From Rickettsia endosymbiont of Ixodes persulcatus (lineage in GTDB: Bacteria; Pseudomonadota; Alphaproteobacteria; Rickettsiales; Rickettsiaceae), in NCBI GenBank assembly GCA_027293795.1, contig JAPYLE010000086.1:1-8302 (forward strand): a stretch of DNA of 8,302 bases, written 5' to 3'. Shown one piece after another: positions 1-6,906 of the stretch. Numbering within the stretch: the first letter of the stretch is position 1; each line of letters begins with the position of its first letter. Under the pieces are notes generated by a model. That model saw only the letters and a program-made list of their open reading frames with translations, did no database searches and was not told where the DNA came from. A program made the position numbers and the translations under genes.

Positions 1-111
1 CAACTATGTAAAGAATCAAGGTGCGGATCGACCATCATATAAAGCTTTTCATCAGAAGCAACTAAAACTTTTTTAGATACCTCGCAGCTCTGCTGCGAGG
101 AGTATCATTAT
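1..111 (+). repeat. Left copy of a 111-bp palindrome-bearing inverted repeat (possibly longer)
   Basis: Positions 1-111 are the exact reverse complement of 8161-8271 (position i pairs with 8272-i). I checked this in ten-base blocks without a mismatch. The match fails at 112-114, so the inner edge is real, but the outer edge is cut by the window start and the element may be longer. Inside it is a hairpin at 76-106: GATAC and CTCGCAGC pair with GCTGCGAG and GTATC around a TCT loop with a two-base bulge. The hairpin is much more GC-rich than its surroundings. Size, internal palindrome and insertion into coding sequence resemble Rickettsia palindromic elements, but I cannot assign a family. The element ends 16 bp before the ndk start codon. 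Confidence 0.93.
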
Positions 112-127
112 ATAAATAGGTTACAAA

Positions 128-550
128 ATGACAATACAATATACTTTTTCAATGATTAAGCCTGATGCTATTAAAAGGAACAAAATAGGGCAAATCAATA
201 CTTATTTAGAAAATGCAGGCTTAAAAATAGTAGCTCAAAAAATGAAGCATTTAACTAAATATGAAGCAGAATGTTTTTATGATGAACATAGAGCAAGACC
301 GTTTTTTAATAGCTTAGTTGAATATATTACTTCAGGAGCAGTAGTGCTTCAAGTTCTTAAGGGTACAGATGCTATAACTTTAAATCGTAAGATTATGGGA
401 GCAACTAATCCTGATGAAGCCGAAGCTGGAACTATTAGAAAAGATTTCGGTGAATCAATTGAAGCTAATAGTATTCACGGTTCTGATAGTGAAAATAGTG
501 CAAAAAGAGAAATCGAATTTTTCTTTAATAAATCTGAAATTATAGAATAA
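128..550 (+). CDS. ndk: Nucleoside diphosphate kinase
   Basis: Ndk transfers the gamma phosphate of ATP to other nucleoside diphosphates through a phosphohistidine intermediate and so balances NTP and dNTP pools in the cytoplasm. The 140-residue product is a normal full-length bacterial Ndk. It shows the N-terminal beta strand followed by KPDA (residues 11-14), the nucleotide-binding segment around HRARPFF (54-60), GATNP (91-95), and the active-site loop NSIHGSDS with catalytic His117. The start is ATG at 128, with a weak AGG at 118-120. No upstream in-frame extension is plausible, because the repeat ends at 111. The next gene, mnmG, starts 3 bp after the stop codon, so ndk probably heads the operon. 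No clear promoter is visible between the repeat and the start, so transcription may begin inside or upstream of the repeat. Confidence 0.97.
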   Translation: MTIQYTFSMIKPDAIKRNKIGQINTYLENAGLKIVAQKMKHLTKYEAECFYDEHRARPFFNSLVEYITSGAVVLQVLKGTDAITLNRKIMGATNPDEAEAGTIRKDFGESIEANSIHGSDSENSAKREIEFFFNKSEIIE

Positions 551-553
551 TTA

Positions 554-2419
554 ATGCTAAAATATGACATAATAGTTATAGGCGGTGGGCATGCAGGAGC
601 AGAAGCTGCGGCTGCTTCTGCACGTCTTGGAGTTTCTACTCTCTTAATTACGTTAAAACCGGAAAATTTAGGTGAAATGTCTTGCAATCCGGCAATCGGT
701 GGAATTGCAAAAGGCACATTAGTTAAAGAAATCGATGCACTTGATGGGTTAATGGGTTATGTTATAGACAAAGCCGGTATACATTATAAAATGCTTAATG
801 AAACTAGAGGTCCAGCAGTTTGGGGGCCTCGGGCACAAGCTGATAGAAAGCTTTATAAAAAAGCGATGTATCAAATATTAACAAATTACCCAAATTTAGA
901 TATATTATATGGAAAAGTGGATGATATAGAAATTAAATCTTCTAAAGTTGAAGCGGTTGTTTTAAATGATGGTAGCAAAATTCCTGGTCAAAAAATTATA
1001 TTAACTACAGGTACTTTTCTATCAGGTCTTATTCATATCGGCTCGACAAAAATTCCTGCCGGTAGAGTAGATGAAGAACCTTCTTATGGATTATCTAATA
1101 CATTAACAAGAGTAGGATTTAAAATTGCCCGTTTAAAAACAGGTACACCGCCGCGAATTGACGGGCGTACAATTGATTATAGTAAAACAGCTCTACAGCC
1201 CAGTGATAAAACTCCTCGTCCTTTTTCGGCATTAACAAATATTGTTGATGTTCCTCAGATAAATTGTTTTATCACAAAAACAACCTCAGAAACTCATGAT
1301 ATTATACGTGAGAATCTTGATAAATCTGCTATGTATTCAGGACAAATAGAAGGGATAGGACCAAGATATTGCCCTTCTATAGAGGATAAAATAGTCAGAT
1401 TTAGCACAAAATCAGAACATCGTATATTTTTGGAACCTGAAGGGCTAGATGATTATACGATTTATCCAAATGGTATTTCTACTTCTTTGCCTGAAGAAGT
1501 ACAATGCAAATTAATAAAAACAATCCCTGGTCTAGAAAAAGCAACTATTTTACGTCCTGGTTATGCTATAGAGTATGATTATGTTGATCCACGTGAAATC
1601 AGTATTACTCTAGAGACAAAAAAAATAACGGGACTATATTTTGCCGGGCAAATTAATGGTACTACAGGATATGAAGAAGCAGCAGGACAAGGTATAGTTG
1701 CAGGCATTAATGCTGCTTTGGCAATAAAAAATCAACCACCTTTTATATTAACAAGAGCAAATAGTTATATTGGGGTAATGATAGATGATTTAACAATATT
1801 TGGCACTACGGAGCCCTATCGCATGTTTACCTCCCGCTCGGAATACAGGTTATCTTTAAGGGCAGATAACGCGGATTTACGTTTAACGGAATTAGGAATA
1901 AATATTGGAGTTGTATCAAAAAAACGTAAAGAAATATTTGAAAAAAAATGTTATAATATAGAAAAAACAAGAAATTTATTAAAAACATTATCTTTCACTA
2001 CTAGTAAGCTTGTTAAAATAGGAGTGCAAGTAGCACAAGACGGTACGTATAAAACAGTTTTAGATTTATTTAAAATACCTAATTTTACTATTGAGCAGGC
2101 TATTAAAATTTTTCCTGAGCTTCAAGAAATTAATAGTAATATTTTACAATTGTTATATATTGAAGCTAAATACGCATCATATTTAGCTAAACAGCAAGCA
2201 GATATTAATTTGTTTCAAAATGAGGAAATGCAATTGATACCTAAAAATATTGACTATTTTAAAATACCAAGTATATCATTAGAGATACAGGAAAAACTTT
2301 CTTACCATAGACCTACTAATATTGGCGTAGCACGTCGAATTCCAGGGATTACACCTGCAGCAATTACGGCTATTATAATTTATTTAAAAACTAAATATAG
2401 TGATGGAAGTTCCACATGA
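554..2419 (+). CDS. mnmG: tRNA uridine-5-carboxymethylaminomethyl modification enzyme MnmG (GidA)
   Basis: MnmG is the FAD-dependent partner of the GTPase MnmE. Together they install the (carboxymethyl)aminomethyl group on wobble uridine 34 of a subset of tRNAs. The 621-residue product has the usual family length. It shows the Rossmann FAD motif GGGHAGAE (10-17), the conserved Cys in EMSCNPAIGG (Cys44), RGPAVWGPRAQ (85-95), the second redox Cys in GPRYCPSIEDK (Cys273), the second FAD signature YFAGQINGTTGYEEA (362-376), the EPYRMFTSRSEYRL block (420-433), and the helical C-terminal domain ending in RPTNIGVARRIPGITPAAI, which in the family contacts MnmE and tRNA. No Shine-Dalgarno motif precedes the ATG, so translation is probably coupled to ndk, 3 bp upstream. 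The 3' end overlaps rsmG by 20 bp. A parS-like sequence lies in the gene at 1585-1600. Confidence 0.98.
   Translation: MLKYDIIVIGGGHAGAEAAAASARLGVSTLLITLKPENLGEMSCNPAIGGIAKGTLVKEIDALDGLMGYVIDKAGIHYKMLNETRGPAVWGPRAQADRKLYKKAMYQILTNYPNLDILYGKVDDIEIKSSKVEAVVLNDGSKIPGQKIILTTGTFLSGLIHIGSTKIPAGRVDEEPSYGLSNTLTRVGFKIARLKTGTPPRIDGRTIDYSKTALQPSDKTPRPFSALTNIVDVPQINCFITKTTSETHDIIRENLDKSAMYSGQIEGIGPRYCPSIEDKIVRFSTKSEHRIFLEPEGLDDYTIYPNGISTSLPEEVQCKLIKTIPGLEKATILRPGYAIEYDYVDPREISITLETKKITGLYFAGQINGTTGYEEAAGQGIVAGINAALAIKNQPPFILTRANSYIGVMIDDLTIFGTTEPYRMFTSRSEYRLSLRADNADLRLTELGINIGVVSKKRKEIFEKKCYNIEKTRNLLKTLSFTTSKLVKIGVQVAQDGTYKTVLDLFKIPNFTIEQAIKIFPELQEINSNILQLLYIEAKYASYLAKQQADINLFQNEEMQLIPKNIDYFKIPSISLEIQEKLSYHRPTNIGVARRIPGITPAAITAIIIYLKTKYSDGSST
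1585..1600. other. Candidate parS-like ParB site inside mnmG
   Basis: TGATCCACGTGAAATC agrees with the widely conserved chromosomal parS consensus TGTTYCACGTGRAACA at 13 of 16 positions, including the whole CACGTG core. It lies about 2.1 kb upstream of parB. The site also encodes conserved MnmG residues (VDPREI), so the match may be due to coding constraint. ParB binding is inference. Confidence 0.25.
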
Positions 2420-2978
2420 AATAATTGAAAAGTTAGAAATTTTTCAAGAATTAATAAAAAAATGGAATAAAGCAATCAATCTTGTATCGGATAATAGTAT
2501 ACATAATTTTTGGCAACGTCATATATTAGACTCATTACAATTAATACAATACATTGATGATAAAGGGATACACTTGGTTGATATAGGAAGTGGTTCCGGT
2601 TTTCCCGGTATAGTATTATCTATAGCAGGTGTAGCGAAAGTAAGTTTAATAGAAGCGGATTTACGTAAATGTATATTTTTAGAAAAAGCATCAAAGATAT
2701 CAAATAATAACATACAAATAATCAATCAAAGAATAGAAAAAGTAGAAATGGATTGTAGTATATTAGCTTGTAGGGCTTTTTCTAACTTAAATACAATATT
2801 TAATTGTATAAAGAATATTTCAGTACAAGAAAAATTTTTGTTATTAAAAGGAAAAAATTATTTAACTGAAATAGTAGAAGCTAAAGAGAAGTGGTTATTT
2901 GATTATTTAATACATCAAAGTATTACTTTTAGAGAAGCGAAAATTTTAGAAGTTAGTAATTTAACAAAAATTATATGA
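2400..2978 (+). CDS. rsmG: 16S rRNA (guanine-N7)-methyltransferase RsmG (GidB)
   Basis: RsmG uses S-adenosylmethionine to methylate N7 of G527 (E. coli numbering) in the 530 loop of 16S rRNA. The product of about 192 residues is slightly shorter than typical homologues but complete. It shows the N-terminal WNKAINLVS helix region (22-30), the HILDSL segment (41-46), the SAM-binding glycine loop DIGSGSGFPG (61-70), the acidic end of strand 2 (LIEADLRKCIFLEKA, 83-97), CRAFSNL (124-130) and the late LLKGK motif (148-152). The first possible start is GTG at 2400. ATG at 2403 is an equally good alternative and may be the real one. Both overlap the end of mnmG, and no Shine-Dalgarno motif is visible. 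The stop codon overlaps the parA start as ATGA at 2975-2978, a sign of translational coupling. This gidA-gidB-parA-parB order is ancient and common in bacteria. Confidence 0.96.
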   Translation: MMEVPHEIIEKLEIFQELIKKWNKAINLVSDNSIHNFWQRHILDSLQLIQYIDDKGIHLVDIGSGSGFPGIVLSIAGVAKVSLIEADLRKCIFLEKASKISNNNIQIINQRIEKVEMDCSILACRAFSNLNTIFNCIKNISVQEKFLLLKGKNYLTEIVEAKEKWLFDYLIHQSITFREAKILEVSNLTKII

Positions 2979-3742
2979 AAGTTATTGCTATTGTTAATCA
3001 AAAAGGAGGAGTAGCTAAAACTACAACCACTGTAAATTTAGCTACAGCTTTTGCTGCTGTAAATAAAAAAGTTTTAGTTATAGATCTTGATCCTCAGGGG
3101 AATAGTAGTACTGGTTTTGGCATTAGTCAGCAACAACGCAAAAATACTATATATCAAGTATTAACAAATCTAATAGAATTGAAAGATGCAATAATTTCTA
3201 CAAATATACCAAATTTAGAAATAATTACTTCAAACACTAATCTATCTGCGGCTGAATTAGATTTAACAAAATTAAAGGACCGAGAATATATTTTAATGAA
3301 GTTATTGAAAGAAATAAAAACATTATATGATTATATAATTGTTGATTGTCCTCCTTCGTTAAATTTATTAACGGTAAACGCTTTAGTTGCAAGCGATGAA
3401 GTGCTAATTCCAATGCAATGCGATTTTTATTCTTTAGAAGGATTAAGTCATTTGCTAAAAACAATTGAAATTGTAGAGAAAAAATTAAATCCTAAGATAA
3501 AGATTGCAGGTATATTATTTACAATGTATGATAAGCGTAATCGTTTAACTGAGCAAGTAGAAGATGATGTTAGGAAATGCTTAGGAGAATTAGTATTTAA
3601 AACCGTTATTCCAAGAAATATTAAACTATCTGAAGCTCCTTCATATGGAAAACCGGCTATTATATATGATTATAAATGTTCGGGAGCAGTTGCATATATA
3701 GAACTTACAAAAGAAATCTTAGAAAGATATGGCGAAAAATAA
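2975..3742 (+). CDS. parA: Chromosome partitioning ATPase ParA (Soj)
   Basis: ParA is a deviant-Walker P-loop ATPase that binds nucleoid DNA as an ATP dimer and moves ParB-parS complexes to segregate the replication origin. The 255-residue protein shows the deviant Walker A motif KGGVAKTT (10-17) with both signature lysines (Lys10 and Lys15), the Walker A' region VIDLDPQGN (35-43), the Walker B segment YIIVDCPPSLN (120-130), and the C-terminal IPRNIKLSEAPSYGKP stretch (212-227) typical of chromosomal ParA/Soj proteins. There is no N-terminal helix-turn-helix, which argues for a chromosomal rather than a plasmid type Ia ParA. It starts four bases inside the rsmG end and overlaps parB by 14 bp, so the three genes are probably translated from one message. 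Confidence 0.97.
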   Translation: MKVIAIVNQKGGVAKTTTTVNLATAFAAVNKKVLVIDLDPQGNSSTGFGISQQQRKNTIYQVLTNLIELKDAIISTNIPNLEIITSNTNLSAAELDLTKLKDREYILMKLLKEIKTLYDYIIVDCPPSLNLLTVNALVASDEVLIPMQCDFYSLEGLSHLLKTIEIVEKKLNPKIKIAGILFTMYDKRNRLTEQVEDDVRKCLGELVFKTVIPRNIKLSEAPSYGKPAIIYDYKCSGAVAYIELTKEILERYGEK

Positions 3743-4589
3743 AGGACTAGGAAGAGGATTATCTTCATTACTTGGAGAAGAAGTTATTTCTATAGAATCA
3801 GAAATAATACAAATAATAAATATTGATAAAATAAGACCGAATGAGAATCAGCCTAGAAAAAACTTTGAATATGATAAAATAAAAGAATTAGCAGATTCTA
3901 TATTGAACAATGGTTTATTACAGCCTATTATTGTTGATAATAATTTCCAAATTATAGCAGGAGAACGACGCTGGCGTGCATGTAAATTAGCAAAGGTTTT
4001 AGAGATACCGGTCATTATAAAAAATTTAGATGCTAAAGAGAGTATGGAAATAGCGTTAATTGAGAACATACAAAGAACTGATTTAACAGTTATGGAAGAA
4101 GCTCGTGGTTTTAAATATTTAGTGGAAAATTTTAATTATACGGCAGAAAAATTAGCTGAGAGGCTTGGTAAAAGTCGTAGTCATATAGCTAATTTGTTAA
4201 GGTTTAATAATTTGCCGCAGTCTATTCAAGATAAAGTAAATGAAAATATACTAAGTATGGGTCAAGCTCGATGTTTAATAAATCATGAACATGCAGAAGT
4301 AATAGCCGATCATATTATAAATAATGATTTAAATGTACGTCAAACAGAAGAACTAGTAAGACAATGGTATAAAAATGAGTATACGAAATCTCCTAACAAT
4401 AGTAACAAAGTAGGGAAGCGTTCTTTCAAGGACAGCACTACAGACAATGATCTAGAATTATTAGTAAAAGCTTTATCAGAAAAATTTGGTATAAAAATAA
4501 CAATAGAAAATTATCCATTAGGCGGAAAATTAATATTTCATTATAAAGATTTGGAAGAATTAGACTTGATATTATTAAAATTAAATTGA
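3729..4589 (+). CDS. parB: Chromosome partitioning protein ParB (Spo0J)
   Basis: ParB binds parS sites near the origin, spreads along DNA as a CTP-dependent clamp, and stimulates the ParA ATPase. The 286-residue protein has a normal chromosomal length. The N-terminal GLGRGLSSLLGE segment (6-17) is the usual ParA-interacting tail. The CTP-binding ParB/Srx domain follows, with NQPRKNF (40-46) and GERRWRA (78-84), then IENIQRTDL (111-119), a helix-turn-helix at about 137-158 (KLAERLGKSRSHIANLLRF) for parS recognition, a polar linker at about 220-240, and a C-terminal dimerisation domain (about 240-286). All expected parts are present. The start ATG lies inside the parA end, with a weak AGAAAG just upstream. 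It is the last intact gene of the first block; a pseudogene follows. Confidence 0.97.
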   Translation: MAKNKGLGRGLSSLLGEEVISIESEIIQIINIDKIRPNENQPRKNFEYDKIKELADSILNNGLLQPIIVDNNFQIIAGERRWRACKLAKVLEIPVIIKNLDAKESMEIALIENIQRTDLTVMEEARGFKYLVENFNYTAEKLAERLGKSRSHIANLLRFNNLPQSIQDKVNENILSMGQARCLINHEHAEVIADHIINNDLNVRQTEELVRQWYKNEYTKSPNNSNKVGKRSFKDSTTDNDLELLVKALSEKFGIKITIENYPLGGKLIFHYKDLEELDLILLKLN

Positions 4590-4597
4590 AATGCAAT

Positions 4598-4860
4598 ATG
4601 GAAAAATCACCAATAAGCTTGAACAAAATAGAGTTAGTAGGTATAGAAGTACGTACAAGCAATAATAAAGAGTTTAATCCTCAAGCTGCTAAAATTAAAG
4701 CATGTATACAGCATTTTATTTCTTAAGATTTAGCAAATCAAATATCTGAATGAGAAAAAAACCAATGATAGAAATTATAATATCTGATTTTGAATTATAT
4801 GATTATAGAGCAATAAATTCATACAATGCGGTAGTAGATATATTTATCGGTGTAAAATAA
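4598..4860 (+). pseudogene. Remnant of a GyrI-like / AraC-type effector-binding domain protein
   Basis: This is a decayed reading frame between parB and ettA. From ATG 4598 the frame encodes 42 residues (MEKSPISLNKIELVGIEVRT and on to IKACIQHFIS) before TAA at 4724-4726. The same frame continues as DLANQISE to TGA at 4751-4753. After a frameshift, the +2 frame at 4765-4860 encodes a segment including ISDFELYDYRAINSYNAVVDIFIGVK and ends at TAA 4858-4860. The pattern (a hydrophobic strand with GIEVRTSNNKEF, an IQxFIS helix, then a DFELYDY strand and FIG near the end) matches my knowledge of the GyrI-like small-molecule-binding family found alone or fused to AraC-type regulators. In that family the middle segment normally reads as a Y-D/E-rich strand. 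Two stops and a frameshift make a functional product unlikely. The family call is by eye and moderately sure; that it is broken is clearer. Confidence 0.6.
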
Positions 4861-4884
4861 ATAATATAAGGAAATAAGTAATTT

Positions 4885-6552
4885 ATGTCATATCAATGTG
4901 TTTATGAAATGGTTGGTTTCAGCAAAATTATAAATGGTAAACGAATTTTAAAAGAAACAAATTTATCATTTTTACCAAGAACTAAAATTGGTATAATAGG
5001 TCCAAATGGAGTAGGTAAATCGACTTTATTAAAAATAATGGCAGGTATTGATAAAGAGTTTGAAGGTAAAGCAACAGCTAAAATTGGTATAAAAGTAGGA
5101 TATTTACCTCAAGAACCGTATCTTGATCCTAGTAAAAATGTTTTTGACAATATCATAGAAGGCCTTCATGAAAAGAAAAAACTTATTGAAGAATTTAATA
5201 ATATAAGTAACACATTTGCCGCTGAAATCACTGATGAAGAAATGCGAAAGCTTTTTGATAAACAAGCAGAATTGCAAGAAAAAATAGACAATTGTGATGG
5301 ATGGAATCTAGAACGTGAAATAGAAATCGCAATGCTTGCTTTACGTTGTCCGCCAAAAGAAGCAGATATTACAAAAATTTCCGGTGGAGAAAAAAGAAGA
5401 GTAGCTTTATGTAAATTGCTTTTAGAGAAACCTGATATGTTGTTACTTGATGAACCTACAAATCATTTGGATGCAGAATCAGTTTCTTGGCTTGAAGATT
5501 ATTTAAAGCATTATGAAGGCACCGTAATAGTAATTACCCATGATCGTTATTTTTTAGATAATGTTACAGAATGGATATTAGAAATAGATCGTGGAAATTG
5601 TATACCGTGGGAATCAAATTATAGTTCTTGGCTTGAGCAGAAACAAAAAAAAATAGCTTTAGAAAGTAAAGAAGATGATGATAGAAAAAAACAATTGAGT
5701 CGTGAACTTGAATGGATTCGTCAAACTCCAAAAGCTAGACAATCAAAGAATAAAGCACGTATTACAGCATATCAAGAGTTATTAAATAAACAACAAGAGC
5801 AAAAAAATGACCCTACTCAAATAATAATACCTAACGGACCTCGTTTAGGTGATCTTGTTATTGAAGCAGAGCATATAGCTAAAAAATTTAACAATAAAAT
5901 ATTATTATCAGATTTTAGTTTTAAAGTTCCACGTGGAGCTATTGTAGGAATTATTGGACCAAATGGAGCAGGTAAGTCTACTTTGTTTAATATTATTACA
6001 GGTAAAATAATACCGGATAGTGGTTCTATTAAAATTGGTCAAACAGTGAAATTAGGATATGTTGATCAATCACGTGATCATTTGGATGATAATAAAACTA
6101 TATGGGAAGAAATTTCAGAAGGTTTAGACGAATTGCAACTCGGTAATAGAATAGTTAAAAGTAGAGCTTATTGTGCAGCTTTTAATTTTAGAGGCAGTGA
6201 TCAACAAAAGAAAGTTGGGCAACTTTCAGGTGGAGAACGTAACAGAGTGCATTTAGCAAAATTACTAAAAGAAGGAGCAAATGTTATATTATTAGACGAG
6301 CCGTCTAATGATTTAGATATTGATACCTTAAGAGCACTTGAAGATGCTATTTTAGATTTTGCAGGTTGTGTATTAGTGATTAGTCATGATAGGTGGTTTT
6401 TAGATAGAATAGTCACTCATATTATATCATATGATAAAGAAAATAATGCTACATGGTTTGAAGGAAATTATCAAGATTATCATGAGTATATGCTAAGTAC
6501 TAACGGAGAAAGTATTTTAAATCCAAAATATAAACATAAGAAACTAATATAA
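4885..6552 (+). CDS. ettA: ABC-F ATPase, energy-dependent translational throttle protein EttA type
   Basis: ABC-F proteins bind the ribosomal E site and couple ATP state to elongation; they are soluble and not transporters. The 555-residue length equals that of E. coli EttA. Two ABC cassettes are visible. Cassette 1 has Walker A GPNGVGKST (39-47), signature ISGGE (165-169), Walker B LLLDEPTNHLD (186-196) and the switch His in ITHDRYF (219). Cassette 2 has Walker A GPNGAGKST (358-366), signature LSGGE (447-451), Walker B ILLDEPSNDLD (468-478) and ISHDRWF (His501). Between them, the charged helical linker at about 242-322 (ELEWIRQTPKARQSKNKAR) is the P-site tRNA interaction arm typical of this subfamily. 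No membrane segments are seen. The AAGGA at 4868-4872, 12 nt before ATG, is a plausible ribosome site. A parS-like 16-mer lies at 5925-5940. The next gene starts 2 bp after the stop codon. Confidence 0.95.
   Translation: MSYQCVYEMVGFSKIINGKRILKETNLSFLPRTKIGIIGPNGVGKSTLLKIMAGIDKEFEGKATAKIGIKVGYLPQEPYLDPSKNVFDNIIEGLHEKKKLIEEFNNISNTFAAEITDEEMRKLFDKQAELQEKIDNCDGWNLEREIEIAMLALRCPPKEADITKISGGEKRRVALCKLLLEKPDMLLLDEPTNHLDAESVSWLEDYLKHYEGTVIVITHDRYFLDNVTEWILEIDRGNCIPWESNYSSWLEQKQKKIALESKEDDDRKKQLSRELEWIRQTPKARQSKNKARITAYQELLNKQQEQKNDPTQIIIPNGPRLGDLVIEAEHIAKKFNNKILLSDFSFKVPRGAIVGIIGPNGAGKSTLFNIITGKIIPDSGSIKIGQTVKLGYVDQSRDHLDDNKTIWEEISEGLDELQLGNRIVKSRAYCAAFNFRGSDQQKKVGQLSGGERNRVHLAKLLKEGANVILLDEPSNDLDIDTLRALEDAILDFAGCVLVISHDRWFLDRIVTHIISYDKENNATWFEGNYQDYHEYMLSTNGESILNPKYKHKKLI
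5925..5940. other. Candidate parS-like ParB site inside ettA
   Basis: AGTTCCACGTGGAGCT matches the parS consensus TGTTYCACGTGRAACA at 13 of 16 positions and contains the perfect 10-bp palindrome TCCACGTGGA. It is about 1.3 kb downstream of the parB stop codon. Known parS sites cluster near the origin and often near parAB. The bases also encode VPRGA of the second ATP cassette, so chance and codon constraint are alternatives. Confidence 0.3.
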
Positions 6553-6554
6553 AT

Positions 6555-6872
6555 ATGTCTTTAACGCAAATATTATTAATTTTGTTTGTAGGAATATTGG
6601 TAACAAAACCAAGTGATATTTTTATAATTATTAAAGAATTTAAAAAAATAAAAGCGTATTTAATTAATATTAAGTCTTCTATTATAAAAAATATAGATGA
6701 ACCGTTAGAAACAGAACAATTAAATTTTTATTTAAAAAAAATTATTAACCTAGAAGGTTATTATCATGGTGATTATGATTTAATGACAATAAAAGAAAAA
6801 TATTATACGTTAGGGATTAACAATGACTTAATAGAAAATGAATCAGCAACTGATATAACAGAGAAATACTAA
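6555..6872 (+). CDS. Small single-span membrane protein, TatB/TatA-like N-terminus
   Basis: This 105-residue protein begins with a hydrophobic stretch (about residues 4-17, TQILLILFVGILVT), then KPSDI (19-23), then an amphipathic basic helix (about 24-45, FIIIKEFKKIKAYLINIKS), and ends in a polar acidic tail with no recognisable domain. A short membrane span, a Pro-containing turn in the place of the G-P-x-x-L/I-P of TatB, and an amphipathic helix are the layout of TatA/TatB subunits of the twin-arginine translocase. The spacing fits TatB better than TatA. The usual Gly-Pro is replaced by Lys-Pro, so the assignment rests on architecture. It could equally be a Rickettsiales-specific family of unknown function. 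It starts 2 bp after ettA, with no strong ribosome site, and probably shares its message. That it is a real gene is fairly sure; its function is uncertain. Confidence 0.7.
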   Translation: MSLTQILLILFVGILVTKPSDIFIIIKEFKKIKAYLINIKSSIIKNIDEPLETEQLNFYLKKIINLEGYYHGDYDLMTIKEKYYTLGINNDLIENESATDITEKY

Positions 6873-6906
6873 TCTGTGCCTCACTCAATAATTAAATCTA
6901 AGAATT

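Noticed and set aside
76..106. Rho-independent terminator
   Set aside because: The stem is strong, but neither strand has a T run directly after it.
108..116. -10 promoter box (TATAAA at 111-116) for ndk
   Set aside because: No matching -35 hexamer at 16-18 bp, and the start point would fall only a few bases before the ATG.
475..717. Minus-strand open frame opposite the ndk/mnmG junction
   Set aside because: It lies opposite two strongly conserved genes and has no ribosome site or recognisable domain. The same applies to the minus-strand frames at 2519-2725, 3237-3464, 3848-4069, 4438-4662 and 7181-7363.
4591..4860. Intact short gene after parB
   Set aside because: The domain similarity crosses two stops and a frameshift, so it is better described as a pseudogene.
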